A stretch of DNA of 64,000 nt from an uncultured Pseudoxanthomonas sp. Its GTDB lineage: Bacteria > Pseudomonadota > Gammaproteobacteria > Xanthomonadales > Xanthomonadaceae. The stretch is taken from contig CAMLGZ010000012.1 in the NCBI GenBank assembly GCA_946479745.1, positions 22,401 to 86,400 on the forward strand, in the 5' to 3' direction. Each line of letters starts with the position of its first letter. The stretch's first letter is position 1. Shown here in pieces: positions 35,218 through 44,468 of the stretch. A program made the translations under genes and the position numbers. Under the pieces are notes generated by a model. The model did no database searches. It saw only the letters and a list, made by a program, of their open reading frames with translations, and was not told where the DNA came from.

Positions 35218-38055
35218 CTATTCCTTCTTGCCGATGGCATAGCGCATCTCGAGATAGAACGAACGTCCATACACGTCGAAATTATAGGCGTTGTAGGGCG
35301 CGCCCGAGCTGCCGGGGAAGGTCACGTCGTACGGGGGCATCTTGTTGAACACGTTGTTGACCATGGCCGACAGCTCCAGGCCCGGCAACGCCTGGTAGGA
35401 CAGGCTCAGGTTGTAAAGCGTGGTCGAACCCAGCGTGTGCGCGCCGGCCGCGCCGTAGCCCGTGGTGGAGACATAGGCCCGGTTGTTGGGTGTCTTGTCC
35501 CGCCAGTTGGCGTAAGCCGTGGTGGCGAAGTTGCCAATACGCCACGTCAGCGACGCATCGGCCTTGCGCTTGGGATCGGAGCTCCAGTAAGGATCGTTCA
35601 GCAGGTCGATTTCCGCGTCTTCCGGGTACTGCTGATACTTGTGATCCAGCTTCTGGGTATAGCTGCTACGCAAGTCCAGATCGCCGAAACGCCCTATGTC
35701 CACGCCATAGTTCAGCGAGGCGGTCACAGCCTCCAACGTCTGGCGCGAGACATTGATCTTGGGCGTGTAGATTTCAGTGATATTGCCCGCTGCGTTGCGG
35801 GTAATCTGGGCGAACGCGTTCTGGCATAGCGGCGAATTGATGTCGTCGGTGCCGATGTTGCAGCGATATTCCTGCAACGTCAGGCCGTTGGCGCTCTGCT
35901 GCGTGACCTCGTCGCTGATGTCCCAGTTGTGATAGTCCACCGTCAACGACAAACGGTCGATCGGGGCCCACACCACGCCCGCACTCCAGACATCCGCATC
36001 GATCGGCCGGAGGTTCAGGTTGCCCGACTGGGTGCCGAAGTACTGGCGGGACGAGAGTGCGGCGGGGCAATTGTCGATTTGATCGGGCAGGAAGCCTGCC
36101 TCCGCGCACTGCGTGTAGTCGATCACCGAGCTATAGAAGCCGCTTTCGCCCTGATACAGGTCCGACAAGGTCGGCGCGCGGAACGCGGTGCCGTACTTGC
36201 CGCGAATCAGCAGGGATTCCATCGGACGGAACTCAAGACCAAGACTGTACGTGGGTTTGTCGATCGTCCTGCCGCTTGCCTTGTAGCTGTCGTAACGCCC
36301 GGAAGCGGTGACCGTCAACATATCCCAGACCGGCATGCGCAATTCGGTGGTAACAGCGTAACGGTCGCGGTCGCCGCCGCCGCTGACATCGGTCTGGCCC
36401 CAGATCGATCCGTCCAGGTAACCCGGGTCCGGATCGTACTGCCAATCCTGCTGGCCGAACTCCGCTACCACGGCCAGACCGGCATCGCCACCCGGCAGGG
36501 TGAACAGCGTCGAGTTGGTGACCTGGGCGCGCAGGGTGCTGTCCTTGGTCTTGGCGTGCGTAGTCGCGCGTCCGGTGAAGCTGGCAAAATCCTCAGGACT
36601 CATTACGGTATAGAAGGCCGCATAGTCAGGAGTGAAAACAGGGTAGGCGTTGTAGTAGGGATCGAGTCCTTGTTGCGGTCCGAGGACATGATCGATGAAG
36701 TACTGATCGACCAGGTCTGCAAAGCGCACGGAGCTCGTTGAATCCAACTTGTACTCCGCATGGGTAATGCCCACGTCGTAATCCCAAGCCGAACCGCCGA
36801 ACGAACCGTTGATGCCGAAGTTGACGCGGACCGCCTCGCTCTTGTCCTCACTCATCGTGTCGTTGAAGCCGCGGGGGCCCATTTCCTCGGGCGAGAACGT
36901 GCGCTGCAGGTTCAGCAGATCGTCCAGATTCGGATCGTAGTAATAACCGAAGTCCGCACCCGTGCCCCACCACGTGAAGTTGGAACCCACGTGATACTTG
37001 GTCCTCTCGTTGCTGTAGAGGACGTCTCCGTACAACTGCGTGTCGTCGTTGATATCGAAGGTGCCGTGCACATAGGCCTGGAACGCCTTCTTTTCATTCA
37101 ACAGGGTGCGGTATCCCACGGAATTGGGCGAACCGCAGTAAAACTCGTCACCGAATCCCGGACGCTGCTGCAAAGCCATGGTTCCGCCGAACTGGGACGC
37201 CACGTTTTCGCAGTTGTTGGGGTCCAGGAAGTGATAGCTGGTGAAGGGGCTGTAGATAAGATAATCGCGACCCACGAGCTGCGGCGTGTAGCCTTCGGTG
37301 TTGTAGTGGCTGGTCAGGTCGCGCTGGTAGGCCCAGATGGGATCTCTTTCTTCATACTGCAATCCGCCCAACACATTCAGCCTGCCATCCGCGTTCGAGA
37401 AGCCATTGGCGATGCTGAAGCGCGTGCTGGTGCCGCCGCCTTCCGTGTAATGGCCGCCGCGGATGCTGAAGGCCATTCCGTCCATCTGCTTCTTCAGGAT
37501 CACGTTGATCACGCCGGCGATGGCATCCGAACCGTAGATGGAGGATTGCCCGCCGGGCAGGATCTCGATGCGGTCGACAAGGTCGATCGGAATGCCGCTG
37601 ATGTTGTTGAAGGTGTCGCTGCCGTTGTAGAGCGCGGGATAGTTCGCCATCGGGCGACCGTCGATCAGGTACTTCACGTATCCCGGAGGCAGACCGAACA
37701 GGCTGACCGTCTCGGCACCCTGGGTGAACGAGGCAGAAGTCTGCGCACCCTGCACCGCGCCGGTGGCGAAAGAGGACTTTTGCAGCACTTCGGACACGGT
37801 GCTGAAACCTCGTGCCTTGATGTCTTCTGCGGTTATGACGGTGACTGGAACGAAGGTTTCCAGGTCGGTTTGCGGGATCAGCGAGCCGGTCACCACTATT
37901 TTTCCGAGATTCGTGGCTTCCGTCGTGTTGCTTTGCGGGCTGCTTTCTTCTGTGTCCTGAGCAAGCGCACTGGCTGCTGCGGGCATCAGGATCGCTGCGA
38001 GCATCGCAGCGGTGAGACGGCTTCTTTTCAAGACTGCGGGTTTGCGCACTGACAT
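35218..38055 (-). CDS. TonB-dependent outer-membrane receptor 1
   Basis: A 945-residue receptor with a signal peptide (cleavage near ALA-QD, residue 32), a TonB-box-like IVVTGS (53-58), a plug domain with RIEILPGGQSSIYGSDAIAG, and a large beta barrel (from about 190). Plug and barrel resemble the Xanthomonadaceae receptors usually called outer-membrane receptors for carbohydrate or peptide uptake; the ligand is unknown. The C-terminus is MRYAIGKKE, so it does not end in the aromatic residue usual for barrel proteins. The first 32 residues closely match those of receptor 2. A 21-base palindromic motif lies about 95 bases upstream. Confidence 0.93.
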   Translation of the reverse strand: MSVRKPAVLKRSRLTAAMLAAILMPAAASALAQDTEESSPQSNTTEATNLGKIVVTGSLIPQTDLETFVPVTVITAEDIKARGFSTVSEVLQKSSFATGAVQGAQTSASFTQGAETVSLFGLPPGYVKYLIDGRPMANYPALYNGSDTFNNISGIPIDLVDRIEILPGGQSSIYGSDAIAGVINVILKKQMDGMAFSIRGGHYTEGGGTSTRFSIANGFSNADGRLNVLGGLQYEERDPIWAYQRDLTSHYNTEGYTPQLVGRDYLIYSPFTSYHFLDPNNCENVASQFGGTMALQQRPGFGDEFYCGSPNSVGYRTLLNEKKAFQAYVHGTFDINDDTQLYGDVLYSNERTKYHVGSNFTWWGTGADFGYYYDPNLDDLLNLQRTFSPEEMGPRGFNDTMSEDKSEAVRVNFGINGSFGGSAWDYDVGITHAEYKLDSTSSVRFADLVDQYFIDHVLGPQQGLDPYYNAYPVFTPDYAAFYTVMSPEDFASFTGRATTHAKTKDSTLRAQVTNSTLFTLPGGDAGLAVVAEFGQQDWQYDPDPGYLDGSIWGQTDVSGGGDRDRYAVTTELRMPVWDMLTVTASGRYDSYKASGRTIDKPTYSLGLEFRPMESLLIRGKYGTAFRAPTLSDLYQGESGFYSSVIDYTQCAEAGFLPDQIDNCPAALSSRQYFGTQSGNLNLRPIDADVWSAGVVWAPIDRLSLTVDYHNWDISDEVTQQSANGLTLQEYRCNIGTDDINSPLCQNAFAQITRNAAGNITEIYTPKINVSRQTLEAVTASLNYGVDIGRFGDLDLRSSYTQKLDHKYQQYPEDAEIDLLNDPYWSSDPKRKADASLTWRIGNFATTAYANWRDKTPNNRAYVSTTGYGAAGAHTLGSTTLYNLSLSYQALPGLELSAMVNNVFNKMPPYDVTFPGSSGAPYNAYNFDVYGRSFYLEMRYAIGKKE

Positions 38056-38147
38056 GGTGTGGAATCCTCAGCTGATCCAAAAAAAACGGCCTTCACCGGC
38101 AGAATCCTTCCTGCCTGAGCCGTAACTTCTATTTCCCCTTTGGGTCA

Positions 38148-38168
38148 AACTTAACATGCAGTTAACGC
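38148..38168. promoter_or_regulatory. Palindromic motif upstream of receptor 1 (AACTTAACATGCAGTTAACGC)
   Basis: The core TTAAC-ATGCA-GTTAA (38151-38165) is an inverted repeat with a five-base spacer, 95 bases before the receptor 1 ATG. The same motif with two base changes (TG for CA in the spacer) is found at the same distance before receptor 2 (44305-44325). It is probably a regulator binding site; the regulator is unknown. Confidence 0.65.
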
Positions 38169-38672
38169 TATAACAAATTTTGCAATGGATATGACCAATC
38201 CATGTGATATGTGACGCCTCTTTCAGAATAAAAGCCATTTAAAAACAGTAGCTTATTTGACAATGTTCGGGGATGGATCATTGAATACACCACTTGGGTC
38301 CGTGCCCGGGCATCTCCCCCATATCGGATTGGATTTTGGATTCGCTACGGAAATGGGCGGCGGCGTTGCTGTGGCCTGCGGTGATCGGCGTGTGTCTATC
38401 CGGAACATCGTCGGCTGGGAAATAGAAGGAGTACAGCACCGAATAGGATCAGCCTGTCAGCTGCATGCTGGTGATAGGGGTGATCCACAACACACCTGCC
38501 AGATCGTCTCCATCCCACAGATGGGCCGGTGCTAAATGAACCCGTCATGGATCCAGAATTGAGATCTACCTACCAGTTAAGCAGTGAAACGGCAACTTGG
38601 ATTCTTTTGAACGATTGCGACTCCGTTTCAGGAGCCGCAATCATCTACAGCCTAAAGCTCACTGCCGAATTC
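38169..38672. other. AT-richer intergenic stretch without a recognisable gene
   Basis: About 500 bases between receptor 1's upstream motif and the small secreted-peptide gene. Short open frames exist on both strands around 38257-38535, but none has a ribosome site or a recognisable product. A hairpin with an 11-base-pair stem and one mismatch (38613-38642) sits just past the stop of the small gene; it lacks a clear U-run. Base composition is visibly less GC-rich than the flanking genes. It might be decayed or acquired sequence. Confidence 0.5.
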
Positions 38673-38903
38673 CTATTCGTCAATACTGGCTTCAGGTATG
38701 TACTGGACCCATGTGGAAACAACTACGCAAGCACCAGATTCGGAGTCGCATCGTTTAGTTTGACAGTTGCTGTAGCCCCCACCAATAGGTGTGCATGAGT
38801 CCGAATATGTGACAGTTGCGTTCGCCTCAGGGGAGAACGTCATGGTTCCAATGAAAGCTATTGCTGATACAAGAATTCCAGAAGCAAGGGTTGCGATCTT
38901 CAT
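38673..38903 (-). CDS. Small secreted cysteine-containing protein, unknown
   Basis: A 76-residue product with a convincing signal peptide: MKIA, hydrophobic core LASGILVSAIAFIGTM, and an Ala-Asn-Ala cleavage site near residue 29. The mature part is about 47 residues with four Cys arranged C-X10-C-X4-C-X6-C, which could form two disulfides. The ATG at 38901-38903 is preferred over one two codons upstream because AAGG lies eight bases before it. Codon use is AT-richer than its neighbours. It sits between receptor 1 and the S9 peptidase on the same strand. No family is recognised; a secreted signal, toxin-like or peptidase-substrate peptide are all possible. Confidence 0.65.
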   Translation of the reverse strand: MKIATLASGILVSAIAFIGTMTFSPEANATVTYSDSCTPIGGGYSNCQTKRCDSESGACVVVSTWVQYIPEASIDE

Positions 38904-39087
38904 TGACATATCCTTATCGTTTCATTGAATTTAAGACCAAAGATGCAAGCTCTTGCTTGCATTCTGAGGCTATCACGCAAATTACAGGATATGAAAGTAC
39001 ATGTTCCAGGCTGGTGTGGAAAATCCGAAAGTCTGTAATGAGCGTTCTGCAGTGGTTGTACGCAAAACTTCAAGCAGGGGATGATCG

Positions 39088-39111
39088 AAAAAAACCCGGC
39101 CAATGGCCGGG
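39088..39111 (-). terminator. Intrinsic terminator after the S9 peptidase gene
   Basis: CCCGGCC-AAT-GGCCGGG (39095-39111) followed on the minus strand by seven U (plus-strand A-run 39088-39094), 40 bases after the stop. Confidence 0.88.
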
Positions 39112-39150
39112 CTGATAAGTTCGCTATTCATCAACAGGCAGCGTTGATGT

Positions 39151-41145
39151 CTATTTGGCTTGAGTGCTGGTCGCGCCAGTTCCGCCAATATGCCGTGAGA
39201 AGAAGTTCAGCATCTCGGTGTACAGTTTCAAGTTGTTTTCTTCCTTGTAGAAGCCGTGCATTTCGCCGGACTGGATGATCATGCCCTCCGGCGAATTGCC
39301 GGTTGCGGTCAACGCTCTGTTCATTGCTTCGGTTTGTTCGGGTACTGCGCGCACATCGCGCGCACCGGCAGCCAGGTAGACGGGGATCTTGATGTTCTTC
39401 GCCAAGCTGGTGGGCGAGTCGGCACGCTGCTGGGCTTTGTCGGTTCCCAGCGTGCGACGCAGGTACCGCAAACCGGATTCGCGCTGCGGAATATCGCCTT
39501 TTTCGAACATCATCTCCATGTCATACACGCCTACGTAGCCGAATGCGCACTTGAACAGGTCTGGCTCGCGGGCCGGCGCCATCAGCGACGAATAACCGCC
39601 GAAACTGCCGCCATAGATGCAGATGCGATCCTTGTCGGCATAGCCTTGCTTGATGGCCCAATGCGTCGCGTCCAGGATGTCGTTCTGGATGCCCTGGCCC
39701 CATTGTTTATGGCCCGCATCCTGGAACGCCTTGCCATAACCGCCGGATCCGCGGAAATTGACCTGCAGCACCAGATAGCCGCGGTTGGCGAACATTTGGG
39801 TTTCCGAGTTGAAGCCCCAATCGTCGCGCGGACCGATCGGACCGCCGTGGGGATTCACTATCAGCGGCAGATTCTTGCCATTCGAACCGTGCGGAATGGT
39901 CAGGTAGCCATAGATCTGCTTGCCGTCGCGTGAGGTAAACGAGAACGGCTTGACCGACGCCATCTTGTTCTTGTCCAGCCACTGCCGGCCCTGCATCAGG
40001 AAGCGTGCCTTGCCCGTATCGCGGTCGTACAAATACAGCTCGCCCGGGTTGTTGTCGGCGTATACGGACACGACGATCTGTTTGCCATCCTGCGTGAAGC
40101 TTGAGAAATCCACCATCTGCCCGGGGAAGGCGGCGGCCAGCGACGCATACAACTCCGCATCCGGGTGCGATTCATCGATCAGTTTAACGTTGGGCGCACC
40201 CGCCTCCGTGGCGACTGCAATCAGGCGCTGCTGGTCGGTGGACCAGATCATGTTGGAAATGTCGGCTACTTTGTCCTGGAACAACAGCTTGAATTCACCC
40301 GTCGTGGTATCGAGCGTACCGATTGCCGCCGGATTCCTGCCGTCGCTCTGCCGCGCGTAAACCGTGCCGTCCGGGGCTGTGCGCTCTACCGACAGGTGCT
40401 TGCCGTCGGTTTTCGACGCACTGATCAGCGTCCATTTGCCGGAATCGTCACGACGATACAGTTCGGAGCGTTCGTCGTACTCTCCATCCTCGTCCTTGCT
40501 GGACGAACATACTGCGAAACGGGGCTGCTTGGCAGCATCCAGTGCGATCCCGCAGTTTTCTTTCGGCGCACGCGCCAGAGACTTGCGTCGGCCGCTGACG
40601 GTGTCCATCAATACTACTTCCGTTCCGGATCCTTCTGAAGACCGCGGATAATCGACTTCCATGACTACATTCAAAGCGTCGTCTTTCAGCGTATCGAGTA
40701 ACGTGAAACGCTCATTCCCCACGGTTTTTCCGCTTTGGGTCGCGTCACGCGTGCCGTAGAAGATCAATGGACGTGGTTGCGTTCCGTCGGCATTGACCGC
40801 GAACCATTCGCCGGTGCCGAACGGCTGTTCATACTTGCCGAGCTTGCGAATGGCATTGAACATGAGGCGATTGGGGCTGGTCCAATAAAAACTGCCTACG
40901 CTCTTCTTATCTGGAAGCTGATTGAGCTTGACTACCTTGAGGTCACTGGTGCGCAGCACCGTCAATATGTCCTGATCGCCACGATCCACCGTCATTGCAA
41001 GGTACTCGCCGTTGGGCGATATCTTTACGCTGCTGTAGGTGGAATGCCTGACGAAATCCTCGATTGGGATCAGGGCTGGCGCTGCTATGGCGCTGGATGC
41101 CAGCAGCGTAGTCATGCTGAGAAGTGATGCGCAAACAAACTTCAT
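39151..41145 (-). CDS. Secreted S9-family prolyl oligopeptidase-like peptidase
   Basis: A 664-residue serine peptidase with a signal peptide (MKFVCASLLS to AIAAP, about residue 22), an N-terminal beta-propeller (about 30-390) and a C-terminal alpha/beta hydrolase domain. The catalytic triad is visible as Ser514 (YGGSFGGYS), Asp597 (AGARDVRAV) and His630 (GEMHGFY). The ATG at 41143-41145 has an excellent ribosome site (GGAGGAATTT). The propeller normally limits substrates to short peptides. It lies between two TonB-dependent receptors, suggesting that peptides imported across the outer membrane are trimmed in the periplasm; this is inference. Confidence 0.92.
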   Translation of the reverse strand: MKFVCASLLSMTTLLASSAIAAPALIPIEDFVRHSTYSSVKISPNGEYLAMTVDRGDQDILTVLRTSDLKVVKLNQLPDKKSVGSFYWTSPNRLMFNAIRKLGKYEQPFGTGEWFAVNADGTQPRPLIFYGTRDATQSGKTVGNERFTLLDTLKDDALNVVMEVDYPRSSEGSGTEVVLMDTVSGRRKSLARAPKENCGIALDAAKQPRFAVCSSSKDEDGEYDERSELYRRDDSGKWTLISASKTDGKHLSVERTAPDGTVYARQSDGRNPAAIGTLDTTTGEFKLLFQDKVADISNMIWSTDQQRLIAVATEAGAPNVKLIDESHPDAELYASLAAAFPGQMVDFSSFTQDGKQIVVSVYADNNPGELYLYDRDTGKARFLMQGRQWLDKNKMASVKPFSFTSRDGKQIYGYLTIPHGSNGKNLPLIVNPHGGPIGPRDDWGFNSETQMFANRGYLVLQVNFRGSGGYGKAFQDAGHKQWGQGIQNDILDATHWAIKQGYADKDRICIYGGSFGGYSSLMAPAREPDLFKCAFGYVGVYDMEMMFEKGDIPQRESGLRYLRRTLGTDKAQQRADSPTSLAKNIKIPVYLAAGARDVRAVPEQTEAMNRALTATGNSPEGMIIQSGEMHGFYKEENNLKLYTEMLNFFSRHIGGTGATSTQAK

Positions 41146-41233
41146 AAATTCCTCCACTGGAATGCTATGACAGAGTTGCAGGCCTAAGTGTGGCCAACTT
41201 GATCGGTAGGCTCTGTTCGCCATCGCGACAGGC

Positions 41234-41260
41234 AAAAAGAGCCCGGCCAAGGCCGGGCTC
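41234..41260 (-). terminator. Intrinsic terminator after TonB-dependent receptor 2
   Basis: GAGCCCGGCC-AA-GGCCGGGCTC (41239-41260) with a U-run on the minus strand (plus-strand A-run 41234-41238), 26 bases after the receptor stop. The S9 gene therefore probably has its own promoter or depends on read-through. Confidence 0.85.
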
Positions 41261-41286
41261 TCGTTACTTCGTACTGCAAGCGCGAT

Positions 41287-44208
41287 TTAGAACTTGTACT
41301 CCGCAGTCACATTGAAGCGGCGACCGACCGGATCCGCACCGATGGTGTAGTCGTAGTACGGATAGCCGGTGTTGCTGTTGTCTTCGCGGAAGGTATTGTC
41401 GAGTACATTGACTACAGTGCCGGTCAGGGTCAGCTTGGGCGTAATCCGCTTGGCGACAGTCAGGTTGTACAACATATAAGGTTTCAGGCGGGCGGGATAA
41501 TCGCCGCCGGCAGTGTTGGTTCCGTCGACGGCCGCAAAGCTGCCGTTAGAACCGTAGCGGGTGCCGAAAACGGCAACCGCCCAATCGTCAAGCTGCCAGC
41601 TGACCGTACCGCGTACGCGGCTGCGCTGGTCGGAGATCAACGGATCGTCGCGATAGTCGATCAACTCGTCGCCGATGAACTGCTTGTACTTGTTGGTCAA
41701 GCTCAATGAATAACCCAGATCGAGACCGAATTGACCCCAGCGGTCGGTATCCAGACGGTACTTGAACGTTGCGTCGATACCGCTGGTGTCGGTCAGCGCG
41801 GCATTTATGTAGGCGGAGTTGATCCGGTCGATACGCTGATCGGAGCTAGCGCCCGGTTCGCCGACTTGACGAGTGATCAAGCTGATGATGTTCTGGCAGA
41901 ACGAGGAATCGATGGCATTCGGGAAAGGGGCGCCAGTACGATCCACGCCTAGACGGCAATTGGCCTCGTTTTCAAGCAGATAGGCCGAACTCAGCTGGGT
42001 GGCCTGGTCCTCGAGCTTGATCCGCCAATAGTCTACGGACATGCTCATGTTGTCCATGATGTCCCAAACGAAGCCGGCGGTGAAGGATTCGCCCTCTTCT
42101 TCTTTCAGCAGCGGATTGCCGGCGATCAGTGTGCGTGCTTGGTAAAGAGTCGGATCGTTGGCGACGTTGCACTGGGTGCGAGTACGCGGACCGGTGGTCA
42201 AGCCCAGGCCCGTACCCGAACGGCAGGAGTATTCGTCCAGCACGGTTGAGAATGAGGCCGCGCCTTCGGCATAGACCAGCTGCATATCCGGTGCGCGGAA
42301 GCTGGTGGCGTAGGAGGCGCGTAACAGCAGGCTGTCCAGCGGACGGAATTCCAGACCGAGGTTGTAGGTGATGGCATCGTCGACTGCGGTAATGTCGTCG
42401 TACTTGTCGTAACGACCGGCGAGTGTGGCGTCCAGCATGCTGAAGATCGGCACACGGAATTCGATGGCAGCGGCATAGCGATCGCGTTCGCCATGGGTTT
42501 CGCCGGAGCTGGTCAGGTTGTAGATTGTCTGGCCGTCCAGCGGACGCAGTTGGCTGGTGCGTGGATCGCTGGTTAGGTCGGTCTTCTGGCGACCGGCTTC
42601 AAGCGAACCGGCGAAGCCGATGGGGCCTGCCGGCAATTCGAACAGATCGCCGGACACTGTGAAGTTCAAGTTCGACGAGCTGGTCTTACCCTGGTTGATC
42701 ACGCGTGTCGCGAACGAGTCGTAGATTTCCGGCGTGATGGGCGTATTCCAGCGGGCCAGGTTCAAGCGGTAGATCGGGTAAATACCCGCACCGGTGCCGG
42801 TGGCGTTGCTGAAACCAAGGCGCGGGCCGAGGAAATAGTCGTGCACCGGTTGGGCCAACAGGCGCGGACGGTCCGCCGTGTAGTCGTACTGCGAATGCTG
42901 TGCGGAGGCTTCCCAGTCGAAACGATCGGCAATGGTTCCCCTGATGCCTACGGTGAAGTTGTAGGTGTCTTCGTCGTACAGGGTGCTGGCCGCTTCATTG
43001 CCACCCAGTTCGAATGGGTTGAAGACGCGCTGCAGCTGCAGCAGGCCGCCTGCCTGGGGATCGTAATAAAGCGATGTGGCGGCGCCGGCGCTGGTGGTCA
43101 GGAATCGGTCGCCGCTCGTGCCCCAGAACTCTGTTCCGCTGCTTGCCTTGCCGTCCGCGTGATAGTAGGTGGCGTCGGCGAACAGCCTCAGGCTGTCGGT
43201 GATGTCGAAACCGCCGTTGATGTAGGCAGAGTAATTCTTACCAGCATTCAATATGGAGCGCGAACCGGGTTGGGTAAAGGAGCCGCAATATCTACCGCGC
43301 GCCGCCGTGGTGACGGTCGTATAACCGAATGCGTCGCAAGCATCGGCGCCCGGATAGAACGCATTGGTGTTGACCGCGCCGCCCGGGCGAGTATTGCCGC
43401 GGATCGCGATCAGCGACAAGGCGGGATTGGTGATTGATCCGAGCGGACCCTGGCGCGTGTCGGCCAGAAAATCGCGCTGGCTGGCGAATACCGCTTCGTT
43501 GGCCGCGAACTGCAGAGCGTAAACTGCACTCCAGCGGTCGCCGGTGCTGCCGCCGGAGAGTTCGATCTTGCCGCTGTCGCCGCCACCATGCTGGGTGGTG
43601 CCCGCGGTGAGGCGCAATGTGTGGCCGTCGATGTTTTCGCGGGTCACGATATTGACCACGCCGGCTACTGCATCCGAACCGTAAATGGCGGAGGCGCCAC
43701 CGGTCAGGATTTCCACGCGTTCAACGATCGAAGACGGAATGGCCTTGACGTTGACTACGTTGTTGTCCCGGTTGTAGGGCTGCGGGTATTGCGCAGGACG
43801 ACGGCCGTTGACCAGGGTCAGGGTCAGGCCGGGTCCCAAGTTGCGCAGATTCACGACCTGAGCATTGGGAGTGAAGCCGGAGACGGCCAAGTCACCCGTG
43901 AACGAAGCGGTGGTGTTCTGCGTCAGGGTCTGGAGCATGTCGCCTACGGTCTGGAAACCTTCGCGTTCGATGTCAGCGCGAGTGATCACTGTGACGGGTG
44001 CCGGTCCCTCAATCTCCGAGCGTTTGATGCGCGAGCCAACCACGGTGACCTTATCGAGGTTGGTAGTGTCGGCCGAAGTGTTCGTCTCGGTCGCTTTTTC
44101 GTCGACGTCCTGGGCGAAAGCAGCGCCGGAGGCGGGAAGTAGAATTGCGGCGAACAGTGCTGCGCTCAAACGGCTTCGCTTGGGCGCGATCGAATTGCGT
44201 ACTGACAT
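41287..44208 (-). CDS. TonB-dependent outer-membrane receptor 2
   Basis: A 973-residue receptor. The signal peptide ends AFA-QD (residue 32), a TonB-box-like VTVVGSR lies at about 54-60, and the plug contains RVEILTGGASAIYGSDAVAGVVN. A long barrel follows, ending in the canonical aromatic C-terminus TAEYKF. ATG 44206-44208 is preferred over one eight codons upstream because GGGGATT precedes it and the N-terminus MSVRNSIAPKRSRLSAA matches receptor 1. Ligand unknown. Receptors of this subfamily in Xanthomonadaceae are often next to S9 peptidases, as here. Confidence 0.93.
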   Translation of the reverse strand: MSVRNSIAPKRSRLSAALFAAILLPASGAAFAQDVDEKATETNTSADTTNLDKVTVVGSRIKRSEIEGPAPVTVITRADIEREGFQTVGDMLQTLTQNTTASFTGDLAVSGFTPNAQVVNLRNLGPGLTLTLVNGRRPAQYPQPYNRDNNVVNVKAIPSSIVERVEILTGGASAIYGSDAVAGVVNIVTRENIDGHTLRLTAGTTQHGGGDSGKIELSGGSTGDRWSAVYALQFAANEAVFASQRDFLADTRQGPLGSITNPALSLIAIRGNTRPGGAVNTNAFYPGADACDAFGYTTVTTAARGRYCGSFTQPGSRSILNAGKNYSAYINGGFDITDSLRLFADATYYHADGKASSGTEFWGTSGDRFLTTSAGAATSLYYDPQAGGLLQLQRVFNPFELGGNEAASTLYDEDTYNFTVGIRGTIADRFDWEASAQHSQYDYTADRPRLLAQPVHDYFLGPRLGFSNATGTGAGIYPIYRLNLARWNTPITPEIYDSFATRVINQGKTSSSNLNFTVSGDLFELPAGPIGFAGSLEAGRQKTDLTSDPRTSQLRPLDGQTIYNLTSSGETHGERDRYAAAIEFRVPIFSMLDATLAGRYDKYDDITAVDDAITYNLGLEFRPLDSLLLRASYATSFRAPDMQLVYAEGAASFSTVLDEYSCRSGTGLGLTTGPRTRTQCNVANDPTLYQARTLIAGNPLLKEEEGESFTAGFVWDIMDNMSMSVDYWRIKLEDQATQLSSAYLLENEANCRLGVDRTGAPFPNAIDSSFCQNIISLITRQVGEPGASSDQRIDRINSAYINAALTDTSGIDATFKYRLDTDRWGQFGLDLGYSLSLTNKYKQFIGDELIDYRDDPLISDQRSRVRGTVSWQLDDWAVAVFGTRYGSNGSFAAVDGTNTAGGDYPARLKPYMLYNLTVAKRITPKLTLTGTVVNVLDNTFREDNSNTGYPYYDYTIGADPVGRRFNVTAEYKF

Positions 44209-44304
44209 GCTTGAATCCCCTAATCTATCCAATAAGTAAGTGATACGGCTTCGAATGGCGTTGGTTTCGCCTGCCGCTACGTCAAGTCCCCCTCGACGAA
44301 CCTG

Positions 44305-44325
44305 AACTTAACATGTGGTTAACGC
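44305..44325. promoter_or_regulatory. Palindromic motif upstream of receptor 2 (AACTTAACATGTGGTTAACGC)
   Basis: Core TTAAC-ATGTG-GTTAA (44308-44322) lies 99 bases before the receptor 2 ATG and matches the receptor 1 motif at 19 of 21 bases. A separate palindrome TTTTACGTAAAA (44336-44347) is next to it, toward the divergent apbC gene. Confidence 0.65.
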
Positions 44326-44468
44326 GGTGTGCACGTTTTACGTAAAAAAATGCCGAATTTGTGCCTACGCAAACATCAGTTGTCACATAAGTGTGGTGAC
44401 GCAGTGTTCTTATAGGTTTTACTTGAAACTGTTGGATAGTCAACAAATTGGACGGAGATAACGGCAAA

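Noticed and set aside
38257..38535. 92-codon plus-strand frame in the AT-richer gap
   Set aside because: It begins at TTG without a ribosome site and has no recognisable features; the reverse strand is also open here.
38529..38798. 89-codon plus-strand frame over the small secreted-peptide gene
   Set aside because: The opposite strand has a signal peptide and a ribosome site; this frame has neither.
35218..44208. Lasso-peptide biosynthetic locus
   Set aside because: A receptor plus S9 peptidase suggested it, but there is no precursor with a lasso-type leader and no B (transglutaminase-like) or C (asparagine-synthetase-like) gene; the small protein has a Sec signal instead.
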